64,000 nt of DNA from Hedera helix (taxonomy: Eukaryota > Streptophyta > Magnoliopsida > Apiales > Araliaceae). The stretch spans positions 42,573,555 to 42,637,554 of the forward strand of contig OX359280.1 in NCBI GenBank assembly GCA_947179155.2. The letters run 5' to 3'. The stretch's first letter is position 1; each line of letters starts with the position of its first letter. Below the pieces are notes generated by a model, which did no database searches, was not told the DNA's origin, and saw only the letters and a program-made list of their open reading frames with translations. Position numbers and translations under genes: made by a program. Positions 36,828 to 47,647 of the stretch are shown in pieces.

Positions 36828-37391
36828 CTATTGAGAAACAAACTTCCCATTGAGCTGTTCTTCTTCCCATTTCTTATTGTTCTTCGCGATAAATTCTTCA
36901 ATTCGTCTGTTCAAGTCATCATCATTTTCATCTTCGCTATAAGAATCATTGACGCTACCACCATTATCATCATCATTATCTCCATCATAACCATGAAAAT
37001 CATCGCTATCTACCTCACCATCATAATTTTTGTCTTGGGCTTTTTTATCTTTCAACTCTGCAAATTCTAAACAAAGCACAAAGTCCTTGCTCTTATCTTC
37101 ACAATCTTGAACCTTTTCCTTTTCTCCTTCATATTCAGAAGTAGCTAGAAATGAGATCAAATCAAAGTCTTCATTGGATGGCTTAGCGCACTTTAACAGA
37201 ATCACCATGAGAATAAAGTTAAACACGAAAAACATAACTAATTTGCTCGATTTTACCATGGAGGAAAGCTTGGTAACAAGAAGGCTTTGAAGTTGATGAA
37301 ATGAGAAAAATAAAGCGAAGAGTAAAAGGATTTTACAGACTGAAAGACATAAGAGAAGCATAACAAATCTTGACATTTTAACTATCTTCAT
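36828..37391 (-). CDS. DUF761-like membrane-anchored protein, single exon
   Basis: Intronless ORF of 187 residues on the minus strand. Two hydrophobic segments (about residues 7-31, VMLLLCLSVCKILLLFALFF, and 51-68, LVMFFVFNFILMVILLKCA) are followed by a highly acidic, D/E/N-rich stretch (about 120-157) and a C-terminal DLNRRIEEFIAKNNKKWEEE. That last motif resembles the plant DUF761 (cotton fibre protein) signature, D-L-N-R-R-x-E-x-F-I-A-x-x-x-x; such proteins often pair an N-terminal hydrophobic region with this tail. Function is unknown. Met1 or Met6 could be the start; Met1 is taken as the first ATG after the TATA box. Confidence 0.8.
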   Translation of the reverse strand: MKIVKMSRFVMLLLCLSVCKILLLFALFFSFHQLQSLLVTKLSSMVKSSKLVMFFVFNFILMVILLKCAKPSNEDFDLISFLATSEYEGEKEKVQDCEDKSKDFVLCLEFAELKDKKAQDKNYDGEVDSDDFHGYDGDNDDDNGGSVNDSYSEDENDDDLNRRIEEFIAKNNKKWEEEQLNGKFVSQ

Positions 37392-37453
37392 GCAAGAAAA
37401 GTCTGATTTTTTTTCCCTCTTATAGTGTAAAGGATTATCTTTGTTGGGAAGAC

Positions 37454-37463
37454 TATATATAAA
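37454..37463 (-). promoter_or_regulatory. TATA box of the DUF761-like gene
   Basis: TTTTATATATAG on the minus strand, 63-72 bp before the ATG, a normal distance for a plant TATA box with a short leader. Confidence 0.6.
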
Positions 37464-37901
37464 ACAGTAAAATACAGTTGAAATGGTTGAATTACAATTG
37501 TGGGAGGTTTTCTGGGAAATTGCACAGAAAGTCTGCTTGTGGAAGTTTAGGGGTTATTTGAGCATATTATACAGATTTATGTCATTCTATGGATAGTGAC
37601 TTCTTGTATTATATAAACACTTGGTGAAAAGATTAACTACTTTAGAGTGACAGGAAACACTTGGCACCCTAATTTATTCTTTATGAACTCAAATGGAAAT
37701 TGAATGGGAACACGCAGAAAATAATAGGTTAACGATCTCATATATAAAAATGAATTTACACCATTCACCCTAGTATTAGGTCAACTATCTCATAAAAATA
37801 TACACATCAGTGCAGGATCCTCTCTTTATATATTGCGATACAAAAAACTAATTCAAATCGAGTAAATTCCTGTGTATCAGTTTGTGTGCTGTCGGGTTGT
37901 T

Positions 37902-37920
37902 GGGGGGGGGGGGGGGGGGG
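37902..37920. repeat. Poly-G run of 19
   Basis: Uninterrupted G homopolymer; capable of G-quadruplex formation. Confidence 0.95.
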
Positions 37921-38107
37921 AGGTTCACCGTAGGCGAGGCTGCAGCTTGAAAATTATGAAACTGCAGTTTGTATCCTAATAAAACATACATATATACTCA
38001 AATTGCTCAAGGACTAGCTAGGCCAAATGATTATATAATAATTATGCATTTAGATTTTAGTCTATGAAAGTTGGCATTAACATTCACAAGCCAGCAAATT
38101 AAGATGT

Positions 38108-38765
38108 GATACCCCCTTATCCTATTCGTTCGGATGCTATCCTTGTTTGATATGTTATGATGCAGACATGTGTACCTTATGCTTGCTATAATTTGTATCA
38201 TGCAAAGATGTAACTATTTTTTATTTTCACTTGGTTACCGGCAATAAGCATGGAAATATAAAATAGGAATTTATTTATGGTTGCTTTGTCTCAAACTTAA
38301 TAGGCCTTGAAGTTGAGATATTCTTAGTATCTCACAATGTGAAGTATTGTATATATATTTTTTTCATTACTGTATTTTTGTGCAAGTTCCAAGTGTTCTT
38401 CAATAAATATATTGGCGTTCTATAAATTGCTAGCGGACTTAGGCGGTGGTGAGGGTGTCTAGCGCCCCCCTTAGGCGTTTTTTCTAGACGGCCTAATTGT
38501 TTTCTTAGGTGGTCTTAGTAATTATTTTTTTGTATATATATATATAGTATATTTAAAGTTTCTAAATTTCATATGAAAAATTATCTCCAATTTTTTTTAT
38601 TTATAAAATTTAATAAATTCATTTAAAATATTGTATAGCTTCAAAGTAGTCATTAAACTGATGCAATAGACGACTGATCCTGTCTAAGCATCTTACCAAT
38701 TCAAAGCGGTAGTGAATAGTGCAGGCTTAACCGGGCTTTTTTAGAGCGTTATAATGTATTTAATG
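38108..38765 (+). repeat. Dispersed repeat, copy 1
   Basis: About 650 bp that recur in the same orientation at about 62890-63452. Shared landmarks in order: TTGTTTGATAT, ATGATGCAGA, TAACTATTTTTTATTTTC, TTACCGGCAA, AAGCATGGAAAT, TTATGGTTGCTTTGTCTCAA, CGGTGG-GAGGGTGTCTA, AGTCATTAAACTGATGCAAT, TTTTTTAGAGC-TTATAAT. No coding capacity and no clear ends, so probably a fragment of an unclassified transposable element. Confidence 0.8.
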
Positions 38766-38958
38766 CCAACTTAATCGTTCGTACAAATTGTCTCCGACAG
38801 CTAAAAGCCTTTAAATTTTTGTGAACCGGACTGAGGAGTCAAATTTATTGATAGAAAAACTACTTTGTGACAAGTGGAGGATTTAAAAATGAAGGTTGTG
38901 CCGTCTTGGAAAAAAGAAGGATAGCTATTGAAAAGGTGAAGTTAAGGGATTATTTGCA

Positions 38959-39488
38959 GTTTGTTTCATTTTAAGACTGTTTATGTTTTTACATGGGAAA
39001 TTAATATTTTTATAAGTTAATTTAATATTTTTATAAGATTAAATAGTATCTACTTGAAAAAATATCAATTTTCATACGAAATTGATATTTTTATAAGTTA
39101 ATTTAATATTTTTATAAAATCAAATAGAACTCATGTATAAAAATATCAAATTAACTTATAAAAATATCAATTTTCACTACATATAGTTACCACAACGTAT
39201 AGTTACCAAATTATGTAGGTTTGTTTCATGCTAAGATTGTTTATGTTTTTACGTAAAGAATTGATATTTTTACAAGTTAATTTGATATTTTTACAAGATT
39301 AAATAAAATTCACTTAAAAAAAGATCAATTCTTATATAGAATTAATATTTTTTACAAGTTAATTTAATATTTTTATAAAATTTAATAAAATTTATGTATA
39401 AAAATATTAAATTAACTTATAAAAATATCAATTCTCACTACATATAATTACCATAATTACCCCAACGTATGGTAACCAAATTATGTAG
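38959..39488 (+). repeat. Tandem duplication of an AT-rich 260-270 bp unit
   Basis: Copy 1 (38959-39218) and copy 2 (39219-39488) both begin GTTTGTTTCAT and end ACCAAATTATGTAG. Each contains TTGATATTTTTA-type segments in both orientations, so each unit can fold on itself. Divergence is visible throughout. Confidence 0.8.
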
Positions 39489-39743
39489 TGATGTTTTTTA
39501 TGCAGTGATGATAGCGAGGATAGACTTCAATCACAGTGTCTTGTGTGAATAAAAGGGTATCCGACCAAATAGGCTACTCTCATCAGTATATTAGGTAGAA
39601 GCAAGCTGCTAACAAACAAAGTTATATTAGACAGGCCATTATGAACTGAAATGACTTCATAGCTAGTTTAGTGACCTACCTAATATAATTTTGTTTGTTA
39701 GCATCTTTTTGGCATATATTGAAAATGGAAAATGCTATAGTCA

Positions 39744-39838
39744 ATGATGTTTGCCAATAACCTTTGCAAAAAAATGGTGGGACCCAACATAAGTGGTGGG
39801 TCCCACCATTTTTTTGCAAAGGTCATTGGCAAGATCAT
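39744..39838. repeat. Near-perfect foldback hairpin
   Basis: Left arm (39746-39786: GCCAATAACCTTTGCAAAAA ... GGTGGGACCCA) and right arm (39794-39837: TGGTGGGTCCCACCATTTTT ... GCAAAGGTCATTGGC) pair over about 37 bp with roughly one mismatch and a loop of about 8 bases. Weaker pairing extends outward to about 39735 and 39860. Likely a small foldback MITE. Confidence 0.85.
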
Positions 39839-40123
39839 TGGCTAAATCATTATACCTACAATGCTCTATTGAAAATATATATCCTTTAATTGTGGGGTCC
39901 CTTGTTGGAATAAAGATCTGCACTTCACTGCAGCTTACAAACCACCGCAAGGGGAGTGGTCATATGCTAAGTTAGAGACCAAAGAATGAATAACAAGGCA
40001 GTGAGTTTTACTCTGCACTATGAAGTACAACTTGACTGATACCAGCTGCCATATACATAGGAAAACATAACTAAAAGACTCGGCTATTTGTGCTTAAAGA
40101 AGTGGAAGCAGTTGTTGGTTTAT

Positions 40124-40370
40124 ATTCCATTCGTTCTAAATTATAATATTATTATTAATTTTTAAAAAAATAATTTTAAATATTTTTAAATTTAAAATTA
40201 ATATAAATTTATTTAATTTAAGTCAATACAATTATGAATATCATAAAATATCTTTTAAAATATTATTTTTAAAACTTAAATGAATTATGATAATTTTAAG
40301 TTTAAAATTATCTCAAATTAATTTTTATAAAATCAATATTAATCTTATAATTCGGAACAGATGAAATATA
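40124..40370. mobile_element. Degenerate Stowaway-like MITE
   Basis: Left CATTCGTTCTAAATTATAA and right TTATAATTCGGAACAGATG are inverted matches; the interior is AT-rich and self-complementary. The terminal CTCCCT has decayed and the TA flank is not certain. Confidence 0.55.
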
Positions 40371-41828
40371 TTTTTTGAATTTTAATGACGACAACTTGGA
40401 TTTGTAGTTTTGTTTATTTTGTCACAGGTTGCTCATTCAAATAAAGTTGACAAGATATTGCTGTATTGGAGGCCCAACAAGATATGAGGAGCGGAAGCCC
40501 TACTAGAATAGGATTTAGAAGTTCACATAGTTATGTAAGATTTCTAGCTTGGATATTTAATTACAAGGCAATTTATTTTTTTTATTATAAATTCTTTTAA
40601 AATAATTTGAGAGTCCTGATTTTATAATTAAAAAAGTCCTCGTGCTACAACTTCTCCATCCGGCTGGAATTTTATTAAAACAAAATACTGTTTTGGAGTA
40701 AAACGTTTAAACTCTATTCCTGCTATTATGGAAAATAAAAAGGTGTCTTGACACCTGTTAACTGTTAGTCTACTTAATATTTTTGGTATTTTTTTGGACG
40801 TAATTTTAACAAATAACCAGTTGATAATTTTTTATGACTATAATAATACGCTTGTAACAAAAAAAAAGTCGATAATCACAATAAAAATTAACTCTCTAAT
40901 TCAATGACCAAAACACATATTAACCAAACTCTATTCCTACTATTATCGTAACTAGTTTTCTCCAAAATTAGTTTGTTTAGTCAAAGTCTGTTTTCCAAAC
41001 GTATTTTACTTGCTGTTATTTCTCAAACAGACTTTCGAACCCTTTATACTTGCAAAGATTTTATCCTGCTAAAGCAAAAGTCAGTTTATAATTATATAAA
41101 AAAATTTCATATCATAACAAGGATTTGTTTTTAACAAAACAACTTCAACGTTTAATTGAAGATTAATTAATGAAAACCTGTTGCGTATCAATTGATATTT
41201 GGCCTTTGATGTAGGCCCATAGAGTAGAGGATTAAGCGTCGAACCAAGTATAGATCTTGGTGTGCATGTGTGGTTGATTATTACTTTACATATTCAGTTT
41301 ATTTAATTATGTTTATTGTTTATTTTTTACATTAGAAAATTAAAAAACGTCACTGCAGACAGCTAAGTAACTCATCTGGAACATTACATCTGTGCAGAAA
41401 ACTTTTAGTTTGGCATAATTTGTTATTCACACACACATCTATTCATCCCTCTGCACATTATATAAATTTCAACTCCATTGTTACTCTACATAGTAAGAGC
41501 AAAGAAGAACAATCCCTTAGTACTATAAATTATTCAATCATTTAAACAGATTCAAGAAATTGTTTGAGCTTTATGAGCATTAGTTAACTAGAAGTTACTT
41601 ATGCAATAATAGTAACACTTCCAAATTATATAATCGTTTTTGACTTTTAAAAATTAATTTTAAAAAATTTCAAAATCAAAATTGAAATGAATTATTAAAA
41701 ATGATAATACTCTTTAAATAGATAGTTACAAAATTAAAAGAATTTATATCAATTAATTTTATTTGAATATGAATATATATATATATATATGTCCTTAATA
41801 ACTATTCTGTGACAATCTATGTATCATT

Positions 41829-42049
41829 CACTACAAGAAAAATCCATCGCAAATAATTTATATATTTTCGACAGAATTTTCCGTTGGAAATTTGGTCGTA
41901 AATAATCGCGTCGGGAATAAGTCCATAAAAAATAGGCCTATTTTTTTTTTTTGTCAATGTAGCACTTTTTACGACGGAATTTCACTTTCGGTCGAAAATA
42001 AGTTTTTTTTTTTTGTAGTGAGAAAATAAGCTTTTTTTTTTTTGTAGTG
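41829..42049. mobile_element. CACTA-type MITE
   Basis: Begins CACTACAAGAAAAA and ends TTTTTTTTTGTAGTG, the standard CACTA terminus, with a 3 bp target duplication ATT (41826-41828 and 42050-42052). The 3' end is duplicated: another GTAGTG end lies at 42015-42020. The interior has GTCG-rich motifs common in non-autonomous plant CACTA elements. Length 221 bp, no coding capacity. Confidence 0.88.
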
Positions 42050-42614
42050 ATTTTAATACCCGAGACATATTTATTCAAGAAAATTGCCCTATCCCTAACC
42101 TTTTAAACCGGTTAATATCAACCTTATGCATGGGATACTCGTCCCAGAGCATACATATAATTTGTAATAAATGCCTTCATAACCAATTCCACTTATTAGT
42201 TTAAAAAAATGCATGTAAATTCACTTCAAAAGCCTTTTTCAAGTTGGGATTAACATTGGACTTTACAGATATTACTAGAACAATTCATCATTTTATGAAT
42301 ATTATTAAGTGTGCATATATACATATATACAAGAAAGCTAAGGAAAATTTTCAAGATAATAAAACAGTACTATATATATATGCATGTCTACTTATATATA
42401 TATATGTAGACATGCATTGCCTTAGGATTGTAGAAACTGCAAAAAATAAGTGATGAAATATTTTATTTTTTTAGGATCGAAGGGTTTTAGTTTTCTTAAA
42501 ATCATATTTACGTCTAATTTATCGTGTAGAATTAATTTCACTTAATTAATAGCCAAAGCCACAGTCAACAGTCGTTAGATTATGAAAAGTGAAAGATTGT
42601 TCCATATATATATA

Positions 42615-42851
42615 CTCCCTCCGTTACATATTATTTTATTATTATTGACTTTTTAAAGTCAATTTAAAATATTATTTTTAAACTCAAAATTTATATAATT
42701 TTTTTTAATTTTAATCAATACAATAATAAATATTGTAAATTTTATTATTTCATAATTTTTAATAAAACGTATTAATTTTAAATTTAAAATATCTTAAATT
42801 GACTTTTAAAAGTTAATAATTAATAATCATATAATTTAAAAACGGAGAGAG
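42615..42851. mobile_element. Stowaway MITE
   Basis: Left CTCCCTCCGTTACATATTAT and right AACGGAGAGAG, flanked by TA (42613-42614, 42852-42853). 237 bp, AT-rich, with a self-complementary interior (GACTTTTTAAAGTC). Standard Stowaway size and ends. Confidence 0.88.
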
Positions 42852-42952
42852 TACATTTGTTTTGCGATTTTTAATCCAATGATCAATTCTAGATTTAAAT
42901 GGCTCGATCTTTGCGAAGGGAATTAGAAATGCATATTATTATTGATACTAAA

Positions 42953-43436
42953 TGTTAATGCCAAATTTTGTATTATTCATTTTAAATCATCAAACAACGA
43001 GTAAAAAAGACGCCAAACACAAATAATTTGTTAAAATTTAAAATAAGAACACAATAATTTTACGTGAAAATTCAATTGAAAAAAAAAAACAAGAGACAAA
43101 TAAGAAATTCACTATAATAATGTTAAGAATACAAATTGTTTATTTTTCCCTCCTTCTCTTCCTCTACTCTATTGTGTTGTATCTGATATATTGTATATGT
43201 ACTCCCTTACTTGTAGTTGTATTTATAGATTTGATGTCCACCCGAAACTAATTAGGAGTAGGAATCTTTTTTAAAATCACTTTATAACTGCAATTAATTA
43301 TTGATAGATTCTCTTCTAAATTAAATTTTCTTATCTCCCCCAAATAAGGAAACATAATCGTATTTTAATAGAAACTCTCCCATTATGCAAGTTGTCAAAA
43401 TAAATGTAAATGGGTCCAAATAATTACATCTCAATA
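42953..43436 (-). repeat. 3' LTR of the RACK1-carrying element
   Basis: Direct-repeat partner of 45245-45747. Its outer TG has mutated to TA at the inner border (43435-43436). Confidence 0.88.
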
Positions 43437-43513
43437 TTGACCCCCACTCTCCTGTTATAAAGAATTTATAATAAGAGAGTAATTAAAAAGTTCGCCAAAC
43501 CCATCAACTGCCA

Positions 43514-43740
43514 TGTCTGTAAAACTGTTGAATAGAATGCCGAAGCCGTCAAATAGATTGTCAAACCCGCCAAACAGACTGCCGAATAAACTGCTGAAGA
43601 AAATGCCAAAACTGCTGAATAGATTGTTAAAACTGCCAAACAGATTGTCGAATAAATTGTTGAAGAAAATGTCGAAGCTACTGAATAGATTATCAAACAT
43701 GCCAAACAGACTGCCGAATAAACTTCTGAACAAAATGTCG
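43514..43740. repeat. Minisatellite with 66 bp higher-order unit (21+21+24 bp)
   Basis: Ten consecutive 21 or 24 bp units such as AAACTGCTGAATAGATTG and AATAAACTGCTGAAGAAAATG, arranged as a 66 bp higher-order repeat. All units are multiples of three, so open frames of up to 92 codons occur on both strands; these are by-products of the repeat, not genes. Confidence 0.85.
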
Positions 43741-43869
43741 ATCCAAGATGTTAAGCTAAAAAAAAGGGAACATATCCATGGTTAGTAAAATCTAGAATGA
43801 TAACAATTGTTGCTCACGGAGAGATTTTTGTTCGACCGACCATATAACTTCACGATTATTCAGCCTTAT

Positions 43870-43923
43870 ATCGTATGTATGTATGCATACATGTATGTAT
43901 GAATGTATAAATGTATGTATGTT
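43870..43923. repeat. GTAT/CATA tetranucleotide repeat with palindromic centre
   Basis: GTATGTATGTATGCATACAT and continuing ATGTATGTATG units. Confidence 0.8.
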
Positions 43924-43939
43924 GTCCGACCATAAACTA

Positions 43940-44181
43940 CTATAATAACCGTCCCCCTCCATTTCGGGAGGGTTCAATCCATCCTTATATCACCATAATA
44001 ATCGTTCCCCTCCATTTCCCGAGGGTTCAATCCGTCCTTATATCACCATAATAGTCGTCCCCTTCCATTTCCCGAGAGTTTAATTCGAACTTATATCACC
44101 ATAATAGTTGTCCCTCTCTATTTCCCAAGGGTTCAATCCGACCTTATATCACCATAATAGCCGTCTCCCTCAATTTCATTG
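43940..44181. repeat. Minisatellite of about 53 bp units, 4-5 copies
   Basis: Each unit contains CCCTCCATTTC, GGGTTCAATCC and CTTATATCACCATAATA. It lies inside the non-autonomous LTR element. Confidence 0.85.
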
Positions 44182-44184
44182 TTA

Positions 44185-44532
44185 ACTTATTGGGTTTGTC
44201 TCAGGCCACCTCCTTCCCGATTGTCGTTGTCAACCTGTTGGGTTTGTCTCAGGCCGTCTCCTTCCCGATTATTATCGTTGTCAACATGTTTGGTTTATCT
44301 CGAGTCGCTTCCTCCCCGATTTTTATCGTTCGTCAACATGTTGGGTTTGTCTCGGCTGCTTCCTCCCCGATTCTTATCGTCGTCAACATGTTACATGTTA
44401 GGTTTGTCTCGGGCCGCTTCCTCCCCGATTCTTATCGTCGTCAACATGTTGGGTTTATCTCGGGCCGCTTATCATTGTCATCACATTGGTTTCATCTTGG
44501 ACCACCTCCTCTCCGATTGTCATTGTCATCGT
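44185..44532. repeat. Minisatellite of about 51 bp units, about 6-7 copies
   Basis: Units contain TTGGGTTTGTCTC, GGCCGCTTCCTCCCCGATT and TTATCGTCGTCAACATG. Length is near a multiple of three, giving long spurious ORFs of 123-124 codons. Confidence 0.85.
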
Positions 44533-44692
44533 TTCGTCTCTTTATTCTCCTAATCCGCTGATATAAATCTGCTGTGATATGTTTCTGATTTCTCTGCAAC
44601 TCCCTTGCGTCGTCATTGTGTGATTGTTATTGCACACCTGCTGTTTTTCTTGTTTCCGCCGTGTTGCTTCTAGTTCTGATTCTCTGCGACTC

Positions 44693-45047
44693 ACCATTGT
44701 GGATCTCAACTTACAGTAGTCAAATTCCAGATTTTGACTGTTTTGTCCCATGAAGCAGAGACAACAGTCGTCAGATCGTGTTCGGACTGAGTCGCACGCC
44801 ACTGACCCAGTTATTACGGGCATCGCCGTCCTGGATGGTGTGTTCACAATCGCCCAGTGTCCCAAAGTTTGACTGAACGGCCACGGGATGCTGATAGGAA
44901 CTGATGGTTGTCGGTGGAGTATGCCACGGAAAGAACGCAGGCTGACGAATCTGTGGGCGGTGACGCTAATGCCGAAGTGGTTTTATGTTCCTTTGTGAGT
45001 TTCCTGTCAATGACCCAGTCGGCGTATGCCCTCATTGGTCCCTTCAG
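44693..45047 (-). pseudogene. Captured RACK1 (G-protein beta-like scaffold) fragment
   Basis: On the minus strand, blocks appear in the RACK1 order: LKGPMRAYADWV, LTKEHKT, VLSVAYSTDNHQFLSASRG then VKLWDT, then after a small deletion DCEHTIQDGDARNNWVSGVR and LSPNT, then TVVSASWDKTVKIWNL, then CKLRST. These correspond to WD repeats 1 to 4-5 of RACK1, a ribosome-bound scaffold protein. Stretches of about 25-30 and 50-60 residues are missing between blocks and there are at least two frameshifts, so it cannot make a functional RACK1. It sits just inside the 5' LTR/PBS of the LTR element, in the element's sense direction, so it was acquired by the element. Identification comes from family knowledge, not a database search. 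Confidence 0.85.
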
Positions 45048-45230
45048 AATTCATCCTTATTTATTTTTAATTAAGTAAAATAAATAACTTAACTTTTTGA
45101 TGTAATTTCTCCTTCATGTCACCATATATCGACAGAATGTCAGCTTCAAAATATGTACTGTCATAATCCAATAATTGATCCAATCCGCATGAAAATTGTT
45201 TAGTAAGAACTTGGTGATTTTGAATCATTC

Positions 45231-45243
45231 ACAGACGGCGCCA
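45231..45243 (-). other. Primer-binding site of the RACK1-carrying element
   Basis: TGGCGCCGTCTGT on the minus strand, directly after the LTR end. Confidence 0.75.
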
Positions 45244-45244
45244 G

Positions 45245-45747
45245 TGTTAATGTCAAATTTTGTACCGTTCATTTTAAATCACCAAACAACGAGTGAAAAA
45301 GACACCAAACACAAATAATTTGCTAAAATTTAAAATAAGAAAACAATTTTACGTAAAAACGTAATTGAAAGAAAAAAATTACAAAGAGAAATAAGAAATT
45401 CACTATAATAATGTTGAGAATACAAATTGTTTATCTATCTCTTCCTTCTCCTCTCCCTCTACTCTATTGTGTTGTATCTAATGTATTGTATAAGTACTGA
45501 ATGTGTTTTTCAATCTCTTGCTTGTAGTTGTATTTATAAATATTATGTCCACCCGAAATCAATTAGGAATAGGAATTCTTTTTAGAATCACCTTATAACT
45601 GTAATTAATTATTGATAGATTCCTTCCCAAGTTAGATCTTCTTATCTCCCCCAAATAAAAAAATATAATCCTATTTTAATAAAAACTCTCCCACTATACA
45701 AGTTATCAAAATAAATATATATGAGTCCAAATAATTATATCCCAACA
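45245..45747 (-). repeat. 5' LTR of the RACK1-carrying element
   Basis: On the minus strand it starts TGTTGGGATATAATT and ends CATTAACA; followed outside by target duplication CTAAA. Confidence 0.88.
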
Positions 45748-45752
45748 CTAAA

Positions 45753-46575
45753 TAATGAACAAAATAGGTGCACATGATGAGGAACCGCTTGATACATTTC
45801 AGAGATAAATTTTCAGAAAACACTTATATCTAGTTAGTTATATCTTATGCAAATCTCAAATTCTGAAAAATATAAAGTAATCAATAATTAATGCAACTTT
45901 TTCTGCTTACCTTTTCGTTTCCAAATGGAGAAGTACTTGATGGAGGGAATGAATATTTACAATTGAATGTGTGGTGATCTTTCTCTAGTTTTCATTTAAT
46001 ATGATTCTTATAATAGTTTAATTAAGGCTCTGTTTATTCTCGAAGATTGAGTTTAATTTATATATATTAGGATGTATGAAAATTTTAAATAGTTATTGTA
46101 TTTTTATTTATTATATAGGTTAGACTAATAGATTTAATTATCTTTTGGTCCGCTTATATTTTGAACTTTTTTTTTAAATTTATTAAATTTTATTTATTTT
46201 TAGGGTTTAGCTAGTATTAATAGTCGCTTAGAATTATTATTATGAAAGAACTAATTATTATTGAATTATCAATTTAATCTATAGTCTTGTATCTCTCTTT
46301 TGTGGATTCTTATGATTACAAAGCTTTAAATTCAATTCTTATAATTATTTATGTTGTTTACCCGTTTTTTGCTGTGTCAAATGTGAATATTCTTTTTAGT
46401 TCACCGTCTTATATAAATTTAGATGATTACATAGATAAACTTTCATTATCTTGATAGAATATTAAAGAGAAGTTATTCAGTATTTTTGATTATCACGTGG
46501 TGTTCCAGACTAATTACATGTTTTTATTTTAATATATGTACCAGATTCTTTATATTTAGGCTAATTGCATAAGCT
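45753..46575. other. AT-rich spacer, nothing recognised
   Basis: Between the two LTR elements. No ORF, repeat or motif that I can support. Confidence 0.5.
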
Positions 46576-47313
46576 AAAATTGTAAGACCCCGAATTTTAT
46601 GAAATACAAAATTTAATTTTTCTTCATATAGATATTTTTTAAACAGTAAGTGGTTAAATTAACAAAATTGAAAGTTAAGGATGTTATGTGCAAATTTTAT
46701 TTTGTCGGACAATATTCGCTTTGTCGGGGAATATTCGTTTGGTCGGGGAATATTCGTGCCGTACGACGGCGCCGAAATAATAAATTATTGGTGGACCCCA
46801 CAACGGAATATTTGTCGGATATAGAAAACGACAGAAGTAACCTTTTTAAATAAAAATAGTCAACGGAACTGTTAAAATACCGGTGATAAAAGAATAGTAG
46901 CATACGGTAGTTTATGGTATTTTCTGTAGCACACGGTACTCTACAGTAACACATGGTATTGCATAGTATCTCATATTATTGGTCTGATAATTGACACCGT
47001 AACTGTTACACATCATTTCATCGATAATTGTCACTGCATAATATTTTATATTATCAATTCAATAATTGTTGTTGCACTGTTTTTAAAATTATTGAACCTA
47101 ATAATTGTCACAGTAACATATGCACAGTAATTCACATTATTGAATCAATAATTGTCATTACACAGTAACGTATGCTTTATTTTACATTATTGTTATCTCT
47201 ATTATGATGTTATTTAAACAGTTGTATTTCATTAATTTATTGACTTGATATCTAAGAGCTAACTATACTGTATTTATAACAATTAGTCATAATAATTGAA
47301 TTGATAAAGTTAT

Positions 47314-47565
47314 TTGTTTATAATATAAAGTTAGGTGATTATTAGGTGATATGAAATGAATGGTGTAGATTAAAGTGTGAATTATTGTTGAATAATTAAA
47401 TTGATTTGTTTATAATATAAAGTTAGGTGATTATTAGGTGATATGAAATGAATGGTGTAGATTAAAGTGTGAATTATTGTTGAATAATTAAATTGATTTG
47501 TTTATAATATAAAGTTAGGTGATTATTAGGTGATATGAAATGAATGGTGTAGATTAAAGATAATA
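47314..47565 (+). repeat. Triplicated about 92 bp block in the LTR U3
   Basis: Three near-identical copies containing TTTATAATATAAAGTTAGGT and GAATGGTGTAGATTAAAG upstream of the TATA box; repeated in the 3' LTR at 54638-54889. Such repeated blocks upstream of LTR promoters often act as enhancer-like modules (inference). Confidence 0.85.
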
Positions 47566-47647
47566 TAATATTTGAAATGGATGGTGTAGATTAAAAGATG
47601 ATCTTTAAATGAATGGTTTAGATTAAATGAATGATAAGATTTTTGGC

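Larger units (their letters stand above)
42953..45747 (-). mobile_element. Non-autonomous LTR retrotransposon (LARD/TRIM-like) with captured RACK1 fragment
   Basis: LTRs at 42953-43436 (484 bp) and 45245-45747 (503 bp) are direct repeats with TG...CA-type ends and are flanked by a perfect 5 bp target duplication CTAAA (42948-42952, 45748-45752). Reading the minus strand, TGGCGCCGTCTGT, a common plant primer-binding site, follows the 5' LTR at once (45231-45243), and the purine tract AGGAGAGTGGGGG (43441-43453) precedes the 3' LTR, which fixes the orientation. The internal 1.8 kb has no gag, protease, RT or integrase; it holds a RACK1-like gene fragment and three minisatellites. The LTRs differ by substitutions and a 21 bp indel near 45497, so the insertion is not recent. 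Confidence 0.9.

Noticed and set aside
43455..43785. ORFs of 79-92 codons with FGSLFG or NRLPNK repeats
   Set aside because: Products of a minisatellite whose units are multiples of three; open in several frames at once.
44179..44561. Two overlapping ORFs of 123-124 codons
   Set aside because: Both arise from the 51 bp tandem array in the LTR element; no protein signature.
46650..46954. Short ORFs in the LTRs, repeated at 53974-54278
   Set aside because: They lie in the U3 part, are short and have no domain; duplicated only because the LTR is.
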